From: CAZMSD01 sp964568855
GTDB taxonomy: Bacteria > CAIWAD01
Length of the DNA: 64,000 bases
Assembly: GCA_964568855.1 (NCBI GenBank)
Contig: CAZMSD010000019.1
Coordinates: 5,897-69,896 of the forward strand
Direction: 5' to 3'
Positions 8,590 to 16,466 of the stretch are shown here, one piece after another. The notes under the pieces are model-generated. The model saw only the letters and a list, made by a program, of their open reading frames with translations. It had not been told where the DNA came from and did not search any database. A program made the translations under genes and the position numbers. The stretch's first letter is position 1. The number at the start of each line of letters is the position of its first letter.

Positions 8590-9198
8590 TCAGGTGTCGC
8601 GGCCGAAGTCCACCGTCTTGCTCAGGAAGCGGGACTGGATCTTGCATCGGATCTCGAAGAGCAGCGCCGGCTGGTCCTGGGTGACGATATCCTGGCTCGA
8701 AGCGAAATAGACGTTGTCGAAGTTCTCGTTGAACAGTTCGTTGGCCCGCAGCTGCTCTACGAAGATCATCACCTGGTCCAGCGGATCGCCGCCCTCGCGG
8801 ATCTTGTACACGCCCGTGATGTACAGGAAGCCCTTCTCGAAGCGCACAGCGGTGAGCGCCATTTCGCGGTTGACCTCCATGCCCAGGCCCATCAGCTTGC
8901 GCGTCCAGAGCAGCCGCGAGTTCTCCAGCCGGGCCAGGCTGAGAATATCTCGCTTGGACAGCTTGGCGCCCGTGTCGCGCAGTTCCTGAAGCTGCTGCTT
9001 CACGTCGACGATCTGCTCCACCTTGTGCTGAATCATATCGTCCAGCTGGACGTTGCGGTCCCAGGTGAACCAGGCCATGCCGCCCGCGATCAGCAGCAGG
9101 AAGACCAGCAATCCCCAGCGCTGCAGCTCGAGCTGCTGGGCGATGCGGGCGGCCTTGTCCTCGCCCTTGTTGAGATTGATCCGGTAAACGTGCTCCAC
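8590..9198 (-). CDS. pilN: PilN-like inner-membrane pilus assembly protein
   Basis: The 202-residue protein begins MEHVYRINLNKGEDKAARI; the INL motif near the N-terminus is the segment that docks PilN into PilM. One transmembrane helix follows (WGLLVFLLLIAGGMAWFTW), then a coiled coil (DMIQHKVEQIVDVKQQLQEL) and a small periplasmic fold. The gene abuts pilM with no gap (pilM ends at 9199). PilN anchors cytoplasmic PilM to the membrane and pairs with PilO. The assignment rests on motif, topology and order. Confidence 0.88.
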   Translation of the reverse strand: MEHVYRINLNKGEDKAARIAQQLELQRWGLLVFLLLIAGGMAWFTWDRNVQLDDMIQHKVEQIVDVKQQLQELRDTGAKLSKRDILSLARLENSRLLWTRKLMGLGMEVNREMALTAVRFEKGFLYITGVYKIREGGDPLDQVMIFVEQLRANELFNENFDNVYFASSQDIVTQDQPALLFEIRCKIQSRFLSKTVDFGRDT

Positions 9199-10266
9199 CT
9201 ATTCCCTCCTCAGGGCTTGGCCGACGCACTGAGCGTATTGCGGGCCGCTTCCGCCGTTGACCGTGTCGGAGCCCTCCAGATCCGCCAGCGGGTCCCAGGC
9301 TTCCACGCTAAGGTTGAATTTCTCGGCGATCAAGGCGTCAAGCCCCTTCAGGCGGGCGCTCCCACCGCAGAGTTTCACATGCTCGAAATCGCTCTGCCCG
9401 CTTTCCTTGACGTAGTACCTGAGCGTCCTGCGGATCTCGTCCAGGAAGTCCTCCAGGACGGTGCGCATTTGCAGGGCCAGGGCCGATTCACCGCCTGCGG
9501 CGCTGGCGCCGTGGAAAGCCTCAACGCCCTCGCTGCGCTTGCGCTGTTCCGCCTCGTCGAAGTTGATGCTCTGCTTCTTCGCCAGATCGGCGCTGAAGTG
9601 ATAGCCGCCGATGGGGATGTCGCGGTTGAAGACGCGCCCCTTGCGGCCGGTCACGATGAAGTTGGTGCCTCGGGCGCCCATGTTCAGCAGCAGCATCAGG
9701 CCCTCGTCGGGCAGCGGGGTGCCGATGGTATAGGAATTGATCACCGCCAGGGGATCGAGATCCACGATGCCCGGCCGGAAACCCAGGTCCTTGAGCACGC
9801 TCTCGTGCCAGCCGTACATTTTGCGCGTGGTGGCCACCAGGAGTATGCGCACCTTCTGGGGATCCTCCGGATCCTCACCCAGCATCTGGTGATCGATCAC
9901 CGTGTCCGAATCGTCCAGCGGAAGGTGCTTGCGGGCCTCGAAGATCAGGCTCGAGGACAGCTCCTCCTCGCTCATCTGCACCGTGCTGATCTCTTTCATG
10001 CTGGTGGCCGGACCGCCGATGGCGGTCACCAGGTTGCGGACCTTGGCGGGGCTGATCCTAAGCTCGGAAAGCAGTTCGCGCAGCGCCAGGACAGTCTCGG
10101 CCCGGCGAAGCTTCTTGGGTTCGTAGGGAGCTTCCCCCCTGATCTCCCGCATTCCGGCCTTGACCACCCTGGGCCCCCGGTGGTGATGCTCGAGCATCAC
10201 GGCCTTGATGGTGTGAGTGCCGATGTCCAGTCCGAGGATCTGGTTCGATTTTCCGCCAAATAACAT
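9199..10266 (-). CDS. pilM: PilM, actin-like cytoplasmic pilus assembly ATP-binding protein
   Basis: The product (355 residues from this start) has the actin/FtsA fold signatures of PilM: phosphate-1 motif LGLDIGTHTIKAVML at the N-terminus, a central segment with NMGARGTNFIV, and the C-terminal adenosine motif VKLCGGSARLKGLDALIAEKF. PilM binds ATP and the PilN N-terminus on the inner face of the membrane. I chose the ATG at 10266 because AGGG lies about 8 nt upstream; a GTG at 10275 would add the residues M-I-R but overlaps that ribosome site. The GTG choice is created by a copy of the GTGATAC word (10269-10275). Confidence 0.92.
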   Translation of the reverse strand: MLFGGKSNQILGLDIGTHTIKAVMLEHHHRGPRVVKAGMREIRGEAPYEPKKLRRAETVLALRELLSELRISPAKVRNLVTAIGGPATSMKEISTVQMSEEELSSSLIFEARKHLPLDDSDTVIDHQMLGEDPEDPQKVRILLVATTRKMYGWHESVLKDLGFRPGIVDLDPLAVINSYTIGTPLPDEGLMLLLNMGARGTNFIVTGRKGRVFNRDIPIGGYHFSADLAKKQSINFDEAEQRKRSEGVEAFHGASAAGGESALALQMRTVLEDFLDEIRRTLRYYVKESGQSDFEHVKLCGGSARLKGLDALIAEKFNLSVEAWDPLADLEGSDTVNGGSGPQYAQCVGQALRRE

Positions 10267-10291
10267 GCGTATCACCCTGCCTTAGCGGTCG

Positions 10292-12070
10292 TCAGTCGAC
10301 CAGGTTGCTTGCCCGCATCTTGAGCCAGCGGTCATAGTCCGGAACCACCATGGCCGTGGTGATGTCCATTGTTCCGTCTGAGTATTTCACGCGGAACCAG
10401 ACCGGCGGGCCGCCGGAGATGAAGTTGTCGTCGTAGCGATATTTCTTTTCGAAGTAGCCGATCCAGGCCTGGCCCCAGGGTCCCGGATTGTTGCGGTAGA
10501 CGAATCCTCGCACCGACTGCACGACGGAGCCGCAGATCCAGATCGTGCCCCGTTCGTCCTGCAGCGGGGGCGCCCCGGCACAGACCACCGGCTGGTGGTT
10601 GGTGTTGTTCTCGCCGGGACACTCGACGCGGGTCTGGGGCGGCGGCCAGGTGGCGCCCAGCGCGGAAGTCTTCCAGAATTCGGCCTCGAAACTGCACTCC
10701 ACGGCGAACAGCGCGGCCGTGATCACTACATCCTTGCGCGTCTGCCCGCAGCTGCTGAGGTTCGAATCGTCCACGTAGCCGCAGGTGGGACCGCTGAAGC
10801 GGCCGTTGAAGGCGCCATTGGGCAGCGTGGTGGCCACGATGATGTCCTTCTCGCTGGCCAGGCCGATGCGGTTGGGCGAGCCCAGGGGCACCATGCCGAA
10901 GTTGTCCTCCTGTCCGCAGCTATAGATATCCGTGTCCTGGACGTAGATGTTGTCCATGATGAACATGGAATCACTGGACAGGACGGTTATCTTGCCGCGC
11001 ACCATGCCTTCCAGGCGGCAGACGCCCTGGACCCAGATCAGCTCGTGGCCTTCGGCCACGGGCAGGCCCTTGCTTACCCAGTCCTGCCCGGATTCCTGGT
11101 GGTAGATTGTGTCGCCGTCGGCGTCCAGACTGTCCGACCAGTACTGGGCCGCGTGATACTGCGTGCCGTTGAATTTCAGATAGGTCGTGAGCGGCTGGTC
11201 GTAGGTGTCGGGTCCGTCCACGATTTCCACGCTGGCATCGTAGGTGTGACCCGGAGTACGTTGCTCCTTGATCTGCTCGATGGCGTCATAGGGCGGCCAT
11301 TCGATCTCGGGAAAGGGCATGATCAACCCGCCCTGGAAGATGCCCGGGATCTGACCCTCGCTGATGCCGTTGATCTCTTCCGCGGTTTGTGTCACAAGTC
11401 CGTGGAAGACGGGGCAGCAGTTCATGCTGATGTTGATCTGGCCGTTGACGTGCACCCGGCCGAACATCTCGTCGCCGGCCTTGAAGGTCACCAGGTTGCC
11501 CTCGGGCGAGACCTCGCCGTTCGAGAAATACATGAAGCGCGAGAAGTCGTTGAAATTGAGGGCCAGTGCGCTGCGGTGCTTGACCGTGTGATCCCCCTCC
11601 CGGTCCATCCAGCTCACCTCGCCCAGGGCGGAGAGGTAGTAGAAGGGCCTGCCGCTGGCGACATCGTAGATCAGGTCCATTTTCAGGCTGTCGTAGCCGA
11701 AGCTGAATGCGTGGGCGTCGTCCTCGTCCTGGAAATCGTTGTTGATGATGTTGCCGGCGCTCACGGGATAGAGCCAGTTGTTGCTCGCGTTCCCGGTCTC
11801 GTACTGCTCCGGATTGCTCAGGAAGGTGGGTACGCCGTAGCGCGAAACGGCGTATTCGCTGCAGTAGCGGGCGTGGATCTGGGCCCGCTGGCGGACGAGT
11901 TGTTCGTGATGCGAACGATTCTGAAAGAAGAAGCTCAGGGAGACGCCCACCACCACGATCATCAGCAGGCCCGTCAGCATCAGGATGGCGCCCCGGTCAC
12001 TTCGTAATCCGGCGCCTTCCGCCGGGGACGCCGTGATACAAGCCCTCCGATGGGTCTCGTGCCGGTTCAT
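10292..12070 (-). CDS. Large PilX-like minor pilus component with DUF4900-like region
   Basis: The 592-residue protein starts at the ATG at 12070, overlapping the stop of the PilW-like gene by 4 nt (ATGA). Near the N-terminus it has the PilX-type segment DRGAILMLTGLLMIVVVGVS, a single hydrophobic helix preceded by Arg-Gly, so it looks like a large exported pseudopilin. The body contains RFMYFSNGEV...FGRVHVNGQINI, resembling the DUF4900 pattern in which a lost-in-assembly-type beta domain follows a pilin helix. Many cysteines are present (CCPVF, CGQEDN, CGYVD, CPGEN). The length is far above normal PilX (about 180). It probably sits in the minor-pilin tip complex. A longer in-frame extension to 12802 exists but is only the shadow of the PilW-like gene. 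Confidence 0.7.
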   Translation of the reverse strand: MNRHETHRRACITASPAEGAGLRSDRGAILMLTGLLMIVVVGVSLSFFFQNRSHHEQLVRQRAQIHARYCSEYAVSRYGVPTFLSNPEQYETGNASNNWLYPVSAGNIINNDFQDEDDAHAFSFGYDSLKMDLIYDVASGRPFYYLSALGEVSWMDREGDHTVKHRSALALNFNDFSRFMYFSNGEVSPEGNLVTFKAGDEMFGRVHVNGQINISMNCCPVFHGLVTQTAEEINGISEGQIPGIFQGGLIMPFPEIEWPPYDAIEQIKEQRTPGHTYDASVEIVDGPDTYDQPLTTYLKFNGTQYHAAQYWSDSLDADGDTIYHQESGQDWVSKGLPVAEGHELIWVQGVCRLEGMVRGKITVLSSDSMFIMDNIYVQDTDIYSCGQEDNFGMVPLGSPNRIGLASEKDIIVATTLPNGAFNGRFSGPTCGYVDDSNLSSCGQTRKDVVITAALFAVECSFEAEFWKTSALGATWPPPQTRVECPGENNTNHQPVVCAGAPPLQDERGTIWICGSVVQSVRGFVYRNNPGPWGQAWIGYFEKKYRYDDNFISGGPPVWFRVKYSDGTMDITTAMVVPDYDRWLKMRASNLVD

Positions 12071-12822
12071 TGCAGTTGCCCCGAACTCTGCTGGGCGCGG
12101 GCAAGGGCGATTTCGCGGTTGGGCGAGAAAATCACCCGGCTGAAGTCCTTTTCGATCTGGTAGCCGGTATCCTTCTCGGTCAACCGCATGGTCATGTCGA
12201 TCTCCCAGAGGTTGCCGGCCACGCGCGGGTTGACGTACTGGCGACGGTTGTAGTGGGTGATCTTGAAGCTCATCACCTCCACCTTGACCCTCAGGTTGCG
12301 GTGCCGGTCCGGATCCAGCTCGGGCGGCGGCCAGCGCAGCGAGAAAGATTCCGCGCCCTGGTTGCCCGACACCCGTACGTTGCGATCCCCCTGCTTCTGA
12401 AATCGCGTGGTATAGGTCTGGCCCAGGTTGTAGATCCCCGAGAAATTGAATTCCAGCTCCTCCACCGCCGAACCGCCGGCGTTGGCCCCCGGTTGTATTA
12501 CCGTGGCCCCGGACAGGGCCTGGTCCGCCTCGTCGAGCAGCACGTGGGCGTAGACGTACATGTCGTTGAGCAGCTTGTCCCGCGTCATCTGCCGGGCCTG
12601 CACCAGCAGGGTGAGGACCAGGCCCAGGGTGGTGACGCCCATGATGGACACGGCGGCCATCAACTCCACGAGGGTCATGCCGCGGTCGCCGCCCAGGCGG
12701 CGCAATGCGGATGGTCGAGGATTCAGCGGCAGCGGAACCGGGGCCGGTGAGCGGAAGCGTGGCAGCAGGTCCCGCGCGCACCGGCGCAGGAAACGCATCC
12801 ACTGCTTGAGCGACCTGTTCAT
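12067..12822 (-). CDS. pilW: PilW-like minor pilin with prepilin cleavage site
   Basis: The 251-residue protein contains the class III prepilin motif GDRG-MTLVELMAAVSIMG near residue 48, with Glu at +5 of the mature protein and a hydrophobic helix after it, so it should be processed by a prepilin peptidase. The leader as annotated is long and proline/arginine-rich; an internal start (for example Met9) would shorten it. The mature region has the PilW-like beta domain. It lies between the PilV-like gene and the PilX-like gene, the usual minor-pilin grouping. No prepilin peptidase is in the window. Confidence 0.75.
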   Translation of the reverse strand: MNRSLKQWMRFLRRCARDLLPRFRSPAPVPLPLNPRPSALRRLGGDRGMTLVELMAAVSIMGVTTLGLVLTLLVQARQMTRDKLLNDMYVYAHVLLDEADQALSGATVIQPGANAGGSAVEELEFNFSGIYNLGQTYTTRFQKQGDRNVRVSGNQGAESFSLRWPPPELDPDRHRNLRVKVEVMSFKITHYNRRQYVNPRVAGNLWEIDMTMRLTEKDTGYQIEKDFSRVIFSPNREIALARAQQSSGQLQ

Positions 12823-12842
12823 CCGTCCATCCCGATTTCTGT

Positions 12843-13316
12843 TCAGCGTAACTGGTTGATCGCGGTGCGCAGGGACTCTCTGCGCACGGTTTTTCCTTCG
12901 GGCCAGGAAATGGTCACCGTGATCTCGTAGGCGTCGCTGCCCGGCTGCTGCAGGCGCCGAACGGTGGGCGCAGGTTCGAATTCGGCCAGGATGCGGTTCT
13001 TCTTGCTGCGCTTGGAGATATCGATCGGTACGCTGTGCCGGGCGCTGGGATTGGGAGTGTTGATCCCGTTGATGAAGACCTGCGCCTTCCAGTATTCCAT
13101 TTCGTTCTGCAGCTCCTGCAGGGCGCGCAGCCGCCGGTACTCCCGCAGGCTGGTCTCGTGGGCCTCCCAGACACCCCGGACCAGTGCCGTCGACGCGGCG
13201 ACGGCGATCAGCACGGACACCAGCAGCTCCGCCAGGAAGGCGGCCCCGCGCTCGGAGGCGCAGCGGCGAAGCAGCTCCCGCAACCCCTGCGGCTGAGATC
13301 GTTGTCGAGTGCGCAT
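12843..13316 (-). CDS. pilV: PilV-like minor pilin
   Basis: The 157-residue protein has a basic leader and the pilin-like segment SERGAAFLAELLVSVLIAVA. Glu is at +5 if cleavage follows the first Ala after Gly and at +6 if cleavage follows Gly, so the processing site is slightly off consensus. A hydrophobic helix and short soluble domain follow. It starts 16 nt after the pilT stop and is followed by the PilW-like gene after 20 nt, giving a compact minor-pilin set. The name is assigned from position and size; the family is highly divergent. Confidence 0.65.
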   Translation of the reverse strand: MRTRQRSQPQGLRELLRRCASERGAAFLAELLVSVLIAVAASTALVRGVWEAHETSLREYRRLRALQELQNEMEYWKAQVFINGINTPNPSARHSVPIDISKRSKKNRILAEFEPAPTVRRLQQPGSDAYEITVTISWPEGKTVRRESLRTAINQLR

Positions 13317-13332
13317 AGGCTTCGATTCCGTA

Positions 13333-14400
13333 TCACACGTAGTGATCGCCCAGCTCCATGTCGAAGACTCTCGGGTTCTCGGCGATCTGGATCGCCACCT
13401 GGCGATCCACCTTGCCTTCGCGGACCAGGCGCAGGAGGTCGCTGTCCAGGGTATGCATGCCCGACTTGGAGCCGGCCTGGACCACGTTGGGGATCTGGAA
13501 GATCTTGTCCTCGCGGATCAGGTTGCGCACCGCGGTGGTGGCCATCAGGACCTCGGTGGCCACCACGCGGCCCCGCCCGTCCTTGGTGGGCAGCAGCCGC
13601 TGCGCCACCACGGCCTCCAGCGATTCGGCCAGCATGGAGCGCACCTGCTGTTTCTGGGCCGAGGGGAAGATGTCGATGATCCGGTCCACGGTTTTGGTAG
13701 CGCTGGGCGTATGCAGCGTGGCCAGCACGAGGTGACCGGTCTCCGCGGCCGTCAGAGCGAGCTGCACCGTTTCCAGGTCGCGCATCTCGCCCACCAGGAT
13801 CACGTCCGGATCCTCGCGCAGGGCCACGCGCAGGGCGCTGGCGAAGGTCATCGTGGTGGCTCCCACTTCGCGCTGGTTGATCATGCAGTTGCGCGAGGTA
13901 TGGAAGAACTCGATGGGATCCTCGATGGTGATCACGTGCTTTTCGTAGGTGTCGTTGACCACATCCACCATGGTGGCCAGGGTCGTGGACTTGCCCGAAC
14001 CGGTGGGTCCGGTGAGCAGCACAAGACCGCGGTCCTTGAGCGCCAGCTCGGTCAGGACCTTGGCGGGCAGCTGCAGTTCCTCGAAGGACTTGATGGCATC
14101 GGGAATGGTGCGGAAAACGGCGGCCGTGCCCAGGATCTGCTGGAAGAAATTGACGCGGAAGCGAGCCACGTCTTCCAGAGCATAGGAGAAATCCACTTCC
14201 ATCTTCTGCTCGAAAATCCCCTTCTGGCGTTCGTTCGTCACCTTGTCCAGGTAGTCGTCCATCAGGTCCTGGGTCATCAGGTCCATGTTGAGCTTCTTCA
14301 GGTAGCCGTGAATGCGGATCATGGGCACCGAGCCGACCGAAAGGTGCAGATCCGAAGCTCCCTGCTCCACGCTGAATCTCAGCAGCTGGTCAACATCCAC
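13333..14400 (-). CDS. pilT: Type IV pilus retraction ATPase PilT
   Basis: The 355-residue protein has the compact PilT architecture without the PilB N-domain or tetracysteine. The N-terminal fragment is QGASDLHLSVGSVPMIRI, Walker A is GPTGSGKSTTLATMV near residue 130, the Asp box is EDPIEF, Walker B-region is REDPDVILVGEMRDLETV, the His box is HTPSATKTVDRIID, and the C-terminal AVRNLIRE is the PilT-specific AIRNLIRE motif. It depolymerises pili, giving twitching and DNA-uptake retraction. Its TGA stop is embedded in a copy of the GTGATAC word (13330-13336). It lies downstream of the pilin gene, separated by a gap with a strong stem-loop. Confidence 0.96.
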   Translation of the reverse strand: MDVDQLLRFSVEQGASDLHLSVGSVPMIRIHGYLKKLNMDLMTQDLMDDYLDKVTNERQKGIFEQKMEVDFSYALEDVARFRVNFFQQILGTAAVFRTIPDAIKSFEELQLPAKVLTELALKDRGLVLLTGPTGSGKSTTLATMVDVVNDTYEKHVITIEDPIEFFHTSRNCMINQREVGATTMTFASALRVALREDPDVILVGEMRDLETVQLALTAAETGHLVLATLHTPSATKTVDRIIDIFPSAQKQQVRSMLAESLEAVVAQRLLPTKDGRGRVVATEVLMATTAVRNLIREDKIFQIPNVVQAGSKSGMHTLDSDLLRLVREGKVDRQVAIQIAENPRVFDMELGDHYV

Positions 14401-14534
14401 CTTGGCTATCCTCTCATGAATCCGGGGACCGCGTGCTCCCCTCTACATTCCCCGTCACCCCGCCGGGAGCACCGGGCGAGATGTCCGCATTCAGGCTCCG
14501 ACACCCAAGAACGGGCCGCGCCGCCTGGCTGTCC

Positions 14535-14553
14535 CGCGCAGAAGTTCTGCGCG
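14535..14553 (-). terminator. Strong stem-loop downstream of the pilin gene
   Basis: A perfect 9-bp inverted repeat (CGCGCAGAA at 14535-14543, TTCTGCGCG at 14545-14553) starts 14 nt past the pilin stop codon. It probably folds as a 7-bp stem with a 5-nt loop. No U-run follows, so partial termination or 3'-end stabilisation of an abundant pilin mRNA ahead of pilT is the likely role. Confidence 0.5.
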
Positions 14554-14566
14554 CGGCACGCGGCGC

Positions 14567-14977
14567 CTATTCGCCGCCCTCGGTCTTGGGGAAGCCATAC
14601 CCTTCCCAGCGGCCTTCCTGGATATTGTAGGTCACCACGTGGCCGGCACCGCCTTTCATTTCAGCGGTGGAAGTGGCCTGGATCTGCTGGTCGCCCACGA
14701 TCTGGAAAGTCCACTGGCGCTTGGTGGCATCGTCGAGTTCAACGTAGCCGCTCTCTTCCATCACGGTCAGGTCGCTGGGCCAGGTGCCCGATTCCTGTTC
14801 GTAGATCTTGGCCGCGTTGAGAATCGCGTTGATCTGAACCTTGGCGTCGGAGGCGCGAGCACCCTTGACCGCCTGGATGTACTTGGGAACGGCGATGGCG
14901 GCCAGAATGGCCACCAGGATCACTACGATGAGCACTTCGACCAGTGTGAAGCCGCGCTCATCCTTCCTGAATCGCAT
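14567..14977 (-). CDS. pilA: Type IV pilin / GspG-like major pilin subunit
   Basis: From the ATG at 14977 (preceded by AAAGGGAG about 7 nt upstream) the product is 136 residues: MRFRKDERG-FTLVEVLIVVI. This is a short basic leader, Gly at -1, Phe at +1 and Glu at +5, a canonical prepilin peptidase site. The hydrophobic helix is followed by the phrase KYIQAVKGARASDAKVQINAI typical of major pilins and pseudopilins, and a small C-terminal domain. A longer reading to 15079 lacks a ribosome site and disrupts the leader, so I reject it. It is the first gene of the pilus cluster. No C-terminal disulfide pair is present, and the mature size also fits a GspG-type major pseudopilin. Confidence 0.88.
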   Translation of the reverse strand: MRFRKDERGFTLVEVLIVVILVAILAAIAVPKYIQAVKGARASDAKVQINAILNAAKIYEQESGTWPSDLTVMEESGYVELDDATKRQWTFQIVGDQQIQATSTAEMKGGAGHVVTYNIQEGRWEGYGFPKTEGGE

Positions 14978-15061
14978 GGTGCTTTCTCCCTTTACTGGCT
15001 TAACCCGGCTCCTGCTTCGATGGCGTGTCGTGAAGGAGCATCTTGAATCAGCTTCAATCAT

Positions 15062-15085
15062 AACTTTATAATCTAACACTCTGGA
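15062..15085 (-). promoter_or_regulatory. Possible promoter region of the pilin gene
   Basis: An AT-rich island (minus strand TGTTAGATTATAAAGTTATG) stands out in otherwise GC-rich sequence about 85-110 nt upstream of the pilin start. It contains a TATAAA-like -10. No sigma-54 GG-N10-GC element is obvious. The assignment is tentative. Confidence 0.25.
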
Positions 15086-15279
15086 GGAACATGAGTTGAG
15101 CGCTCCGGCGAAGATGAGCGGAATACCCCAGCGTGTAGCCGGCGCTCAGAAACAGCTCCTCCCCTGGGGCATGTCCGGCCTTCCTTAACAGTCAAGCCGG
15201 ATGTTTAACAGCCGTGCCTTCTCCCGCCAAGCCCCAGGCGGGAAAACGACCTGCTTGAATTCAACATGAGCGATGCGGC

Positions 15280-15298
15280 AACCGGGCGCCGCCCGGTT
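15280..15298 (-). terminator. Strong hairpin downstream of the porU-porV genes
   Basis: AACCGGGC-GCC-GCCCGGTT is a perfect 8-bp stem with a 3-nt loop, about 150 nt past the porV-like stop. It has no U-tract on either strand. The 367-nt gap 15080-15446 also holds weaker repeats (15223-15242, CCCGCC/GGCGGG; 15174-15201, TCCGGC/GCCGGA), but I see no gene in it. Confidence 0.4.
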
Positions 15299-15446
15299 CA
15301 AGGAATCAGCGATTGTGTTTACTGACCTTCCGTGAGACAGCTCGAACAATCGGGATCCAGGGCTTTTCGGTTGCAGTCTGTTGCAGTGACGGCGCTTCGT
15401 TCAATGCAAAGAACCGGCCAGAAATTGGTGGGAGGAGACCGGGAGT

Positions 15447-16466
15447 CTAAAACCGCAGTTCCAGGCCGACACGGTGGCTGGCACCCAGGTCATGGGTCAC
15501 GTAAGCGTAGTCGACCAGCAGGTGGCGCAGTCGCAATCCCGCGCCGAAAGAGGCCACGGCGTCCGTCAGCGAGGCGCCGGCCAGCCCCGTGCGCAGCGTG
15601 AAGCGTTCGAGGATGGCGCTCTCCAATCCCAGGTGCCAGGGCCCTTCGTAGGCGCTGTCCTTTTCGAGGGCGATACGGTATGAGACCGGGTACAGGTCGA
15701 ATTCGTCGTACCAGGACAGGCCCACCTTGGTGTTGGCGGGCACGGGATCGCCGTGACCGGAGGGCGTGTCCCAGCTGATGTCGCGCGAGAGCAGGTTCTG
15801 CCGGCTCACCGCCAGCAGGATCTCCTGGGGAGGAAGCTCTCCGGCCGTCAGGGCCCCCCCGATGATCAGCTTGAATCCCAGGTCCAGACCGGTACCAGAT
15901 CCCGTGAATCCGTCCAGGGTCTGGTTGACCATCCGCAGGGAGGCGCCCAGGGCCAGTCGGGAAGGCAGGCGGTTCCGCATCAGCTGCGATCCGAGGAAGA
16001 CATCGAACCAGAATTCCCTGCTCAGGCTCACGGTGGTGGCCAGCGAGGAACTCTCGAAGGGAGCGCCGCTGACACCCCCGTCGGAGCGCTGCTCGGGATC
16101 GCTGAGATCGCGGCCCGGTCCCAGCTCGTCATAGCGGGGAATATCGCTCACCAGCTGGTATTGCGCGCCGGCGGAAAGGGCCCAGTGCTCCCGCAGGCGC
16201 AGCTGACAGGCGGCGCTCTGGTAGCTGGATAGCCCGTCGAAGAGGGTCACCGACTCAACGTAGAGCTTGTAGGGTTGATCGTCCAGCACCAGCGCGGGAT
16301 TCCAGTAGAAGCTGGTGGCACCGGCCTTGCTGGTTCCCCAGGCCCCGCCCATGGCGGCGGCGGCGGCGCCGGTACCCAGGTGGATGAAATCGGCGGCATA
16401 TTCACTGGCCCCGGCCCGGGCACCGAGCAGGAACAGCACCAGCAGTGCTGTCAGGCCGCGTTTCAT
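15447..16466 (-). CDS. porV: PorV/PorQ-family outer-membrane beta-barrel protein
   Basis: The 339-residue protein has a signal peptide (MKRGLTALLVLFLLGARAGA) followed by the PorV-family N-terminal signature: AADFIHLGTGAAAAAMGGAW and then SFYWNPALV. The remainder alternates short amphipathic strands and ends in an aromatic residue (RVGLELRF), as outer-membrane barrels do. In type IX secretion, PorV carries CTD-bearing substrates from the translocon to the PorU sortase. Its ATG overlaps the stop of the porU-like gene by 4 nt, matching the porU-porV adjacency known from Bacteroidetes. It could equally be named a generic PorV/PorQ-family member, but context favours PorV. Confidence 0.82.
   Translation of the reverse strand: MKRGLTALLVLFLLGARAGASEYAADFIHLGTGAAAAAMGGAWGTSKAGATSFYWNPALVLDDQPYKLYVESVTLFDGLSSYQSAACQLRLREHWALSAGAQYQLVSDIPRYDELGPGRDLSDPEQRSDGGVSGAPFESSSLATTVSLSREFWFDVFLGSQLMRNRLPSRLALGASLRMVNQTLDGFTGSGTGLDLGFKLIIGGALTAGELPPQEILLAVSRQNLLSRDISWDTPSGHGDPVPANTKVGLSWYDEFDLYPVSYRIALEKDSAYEGPWHLGLESAILERFTLRTGLAGASLTDAVASFGAGLRLRHLLVDYAYVTHDLGASHRVGLELRF

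Noticed and set aside
12071..12802. In-frame extension of the PilX-like gene back to 12802
   Set aside because: It runs through the PilW-like gene in another frame; the ATGA overlap at 12067-12070 gives the true start.
15223..15242. CCCGCC/GGCGGG hairpin as the porV terminator
   Set aside because: No U-run on either strand and a weaker stem than that at 15280-15298; kept only as a note.
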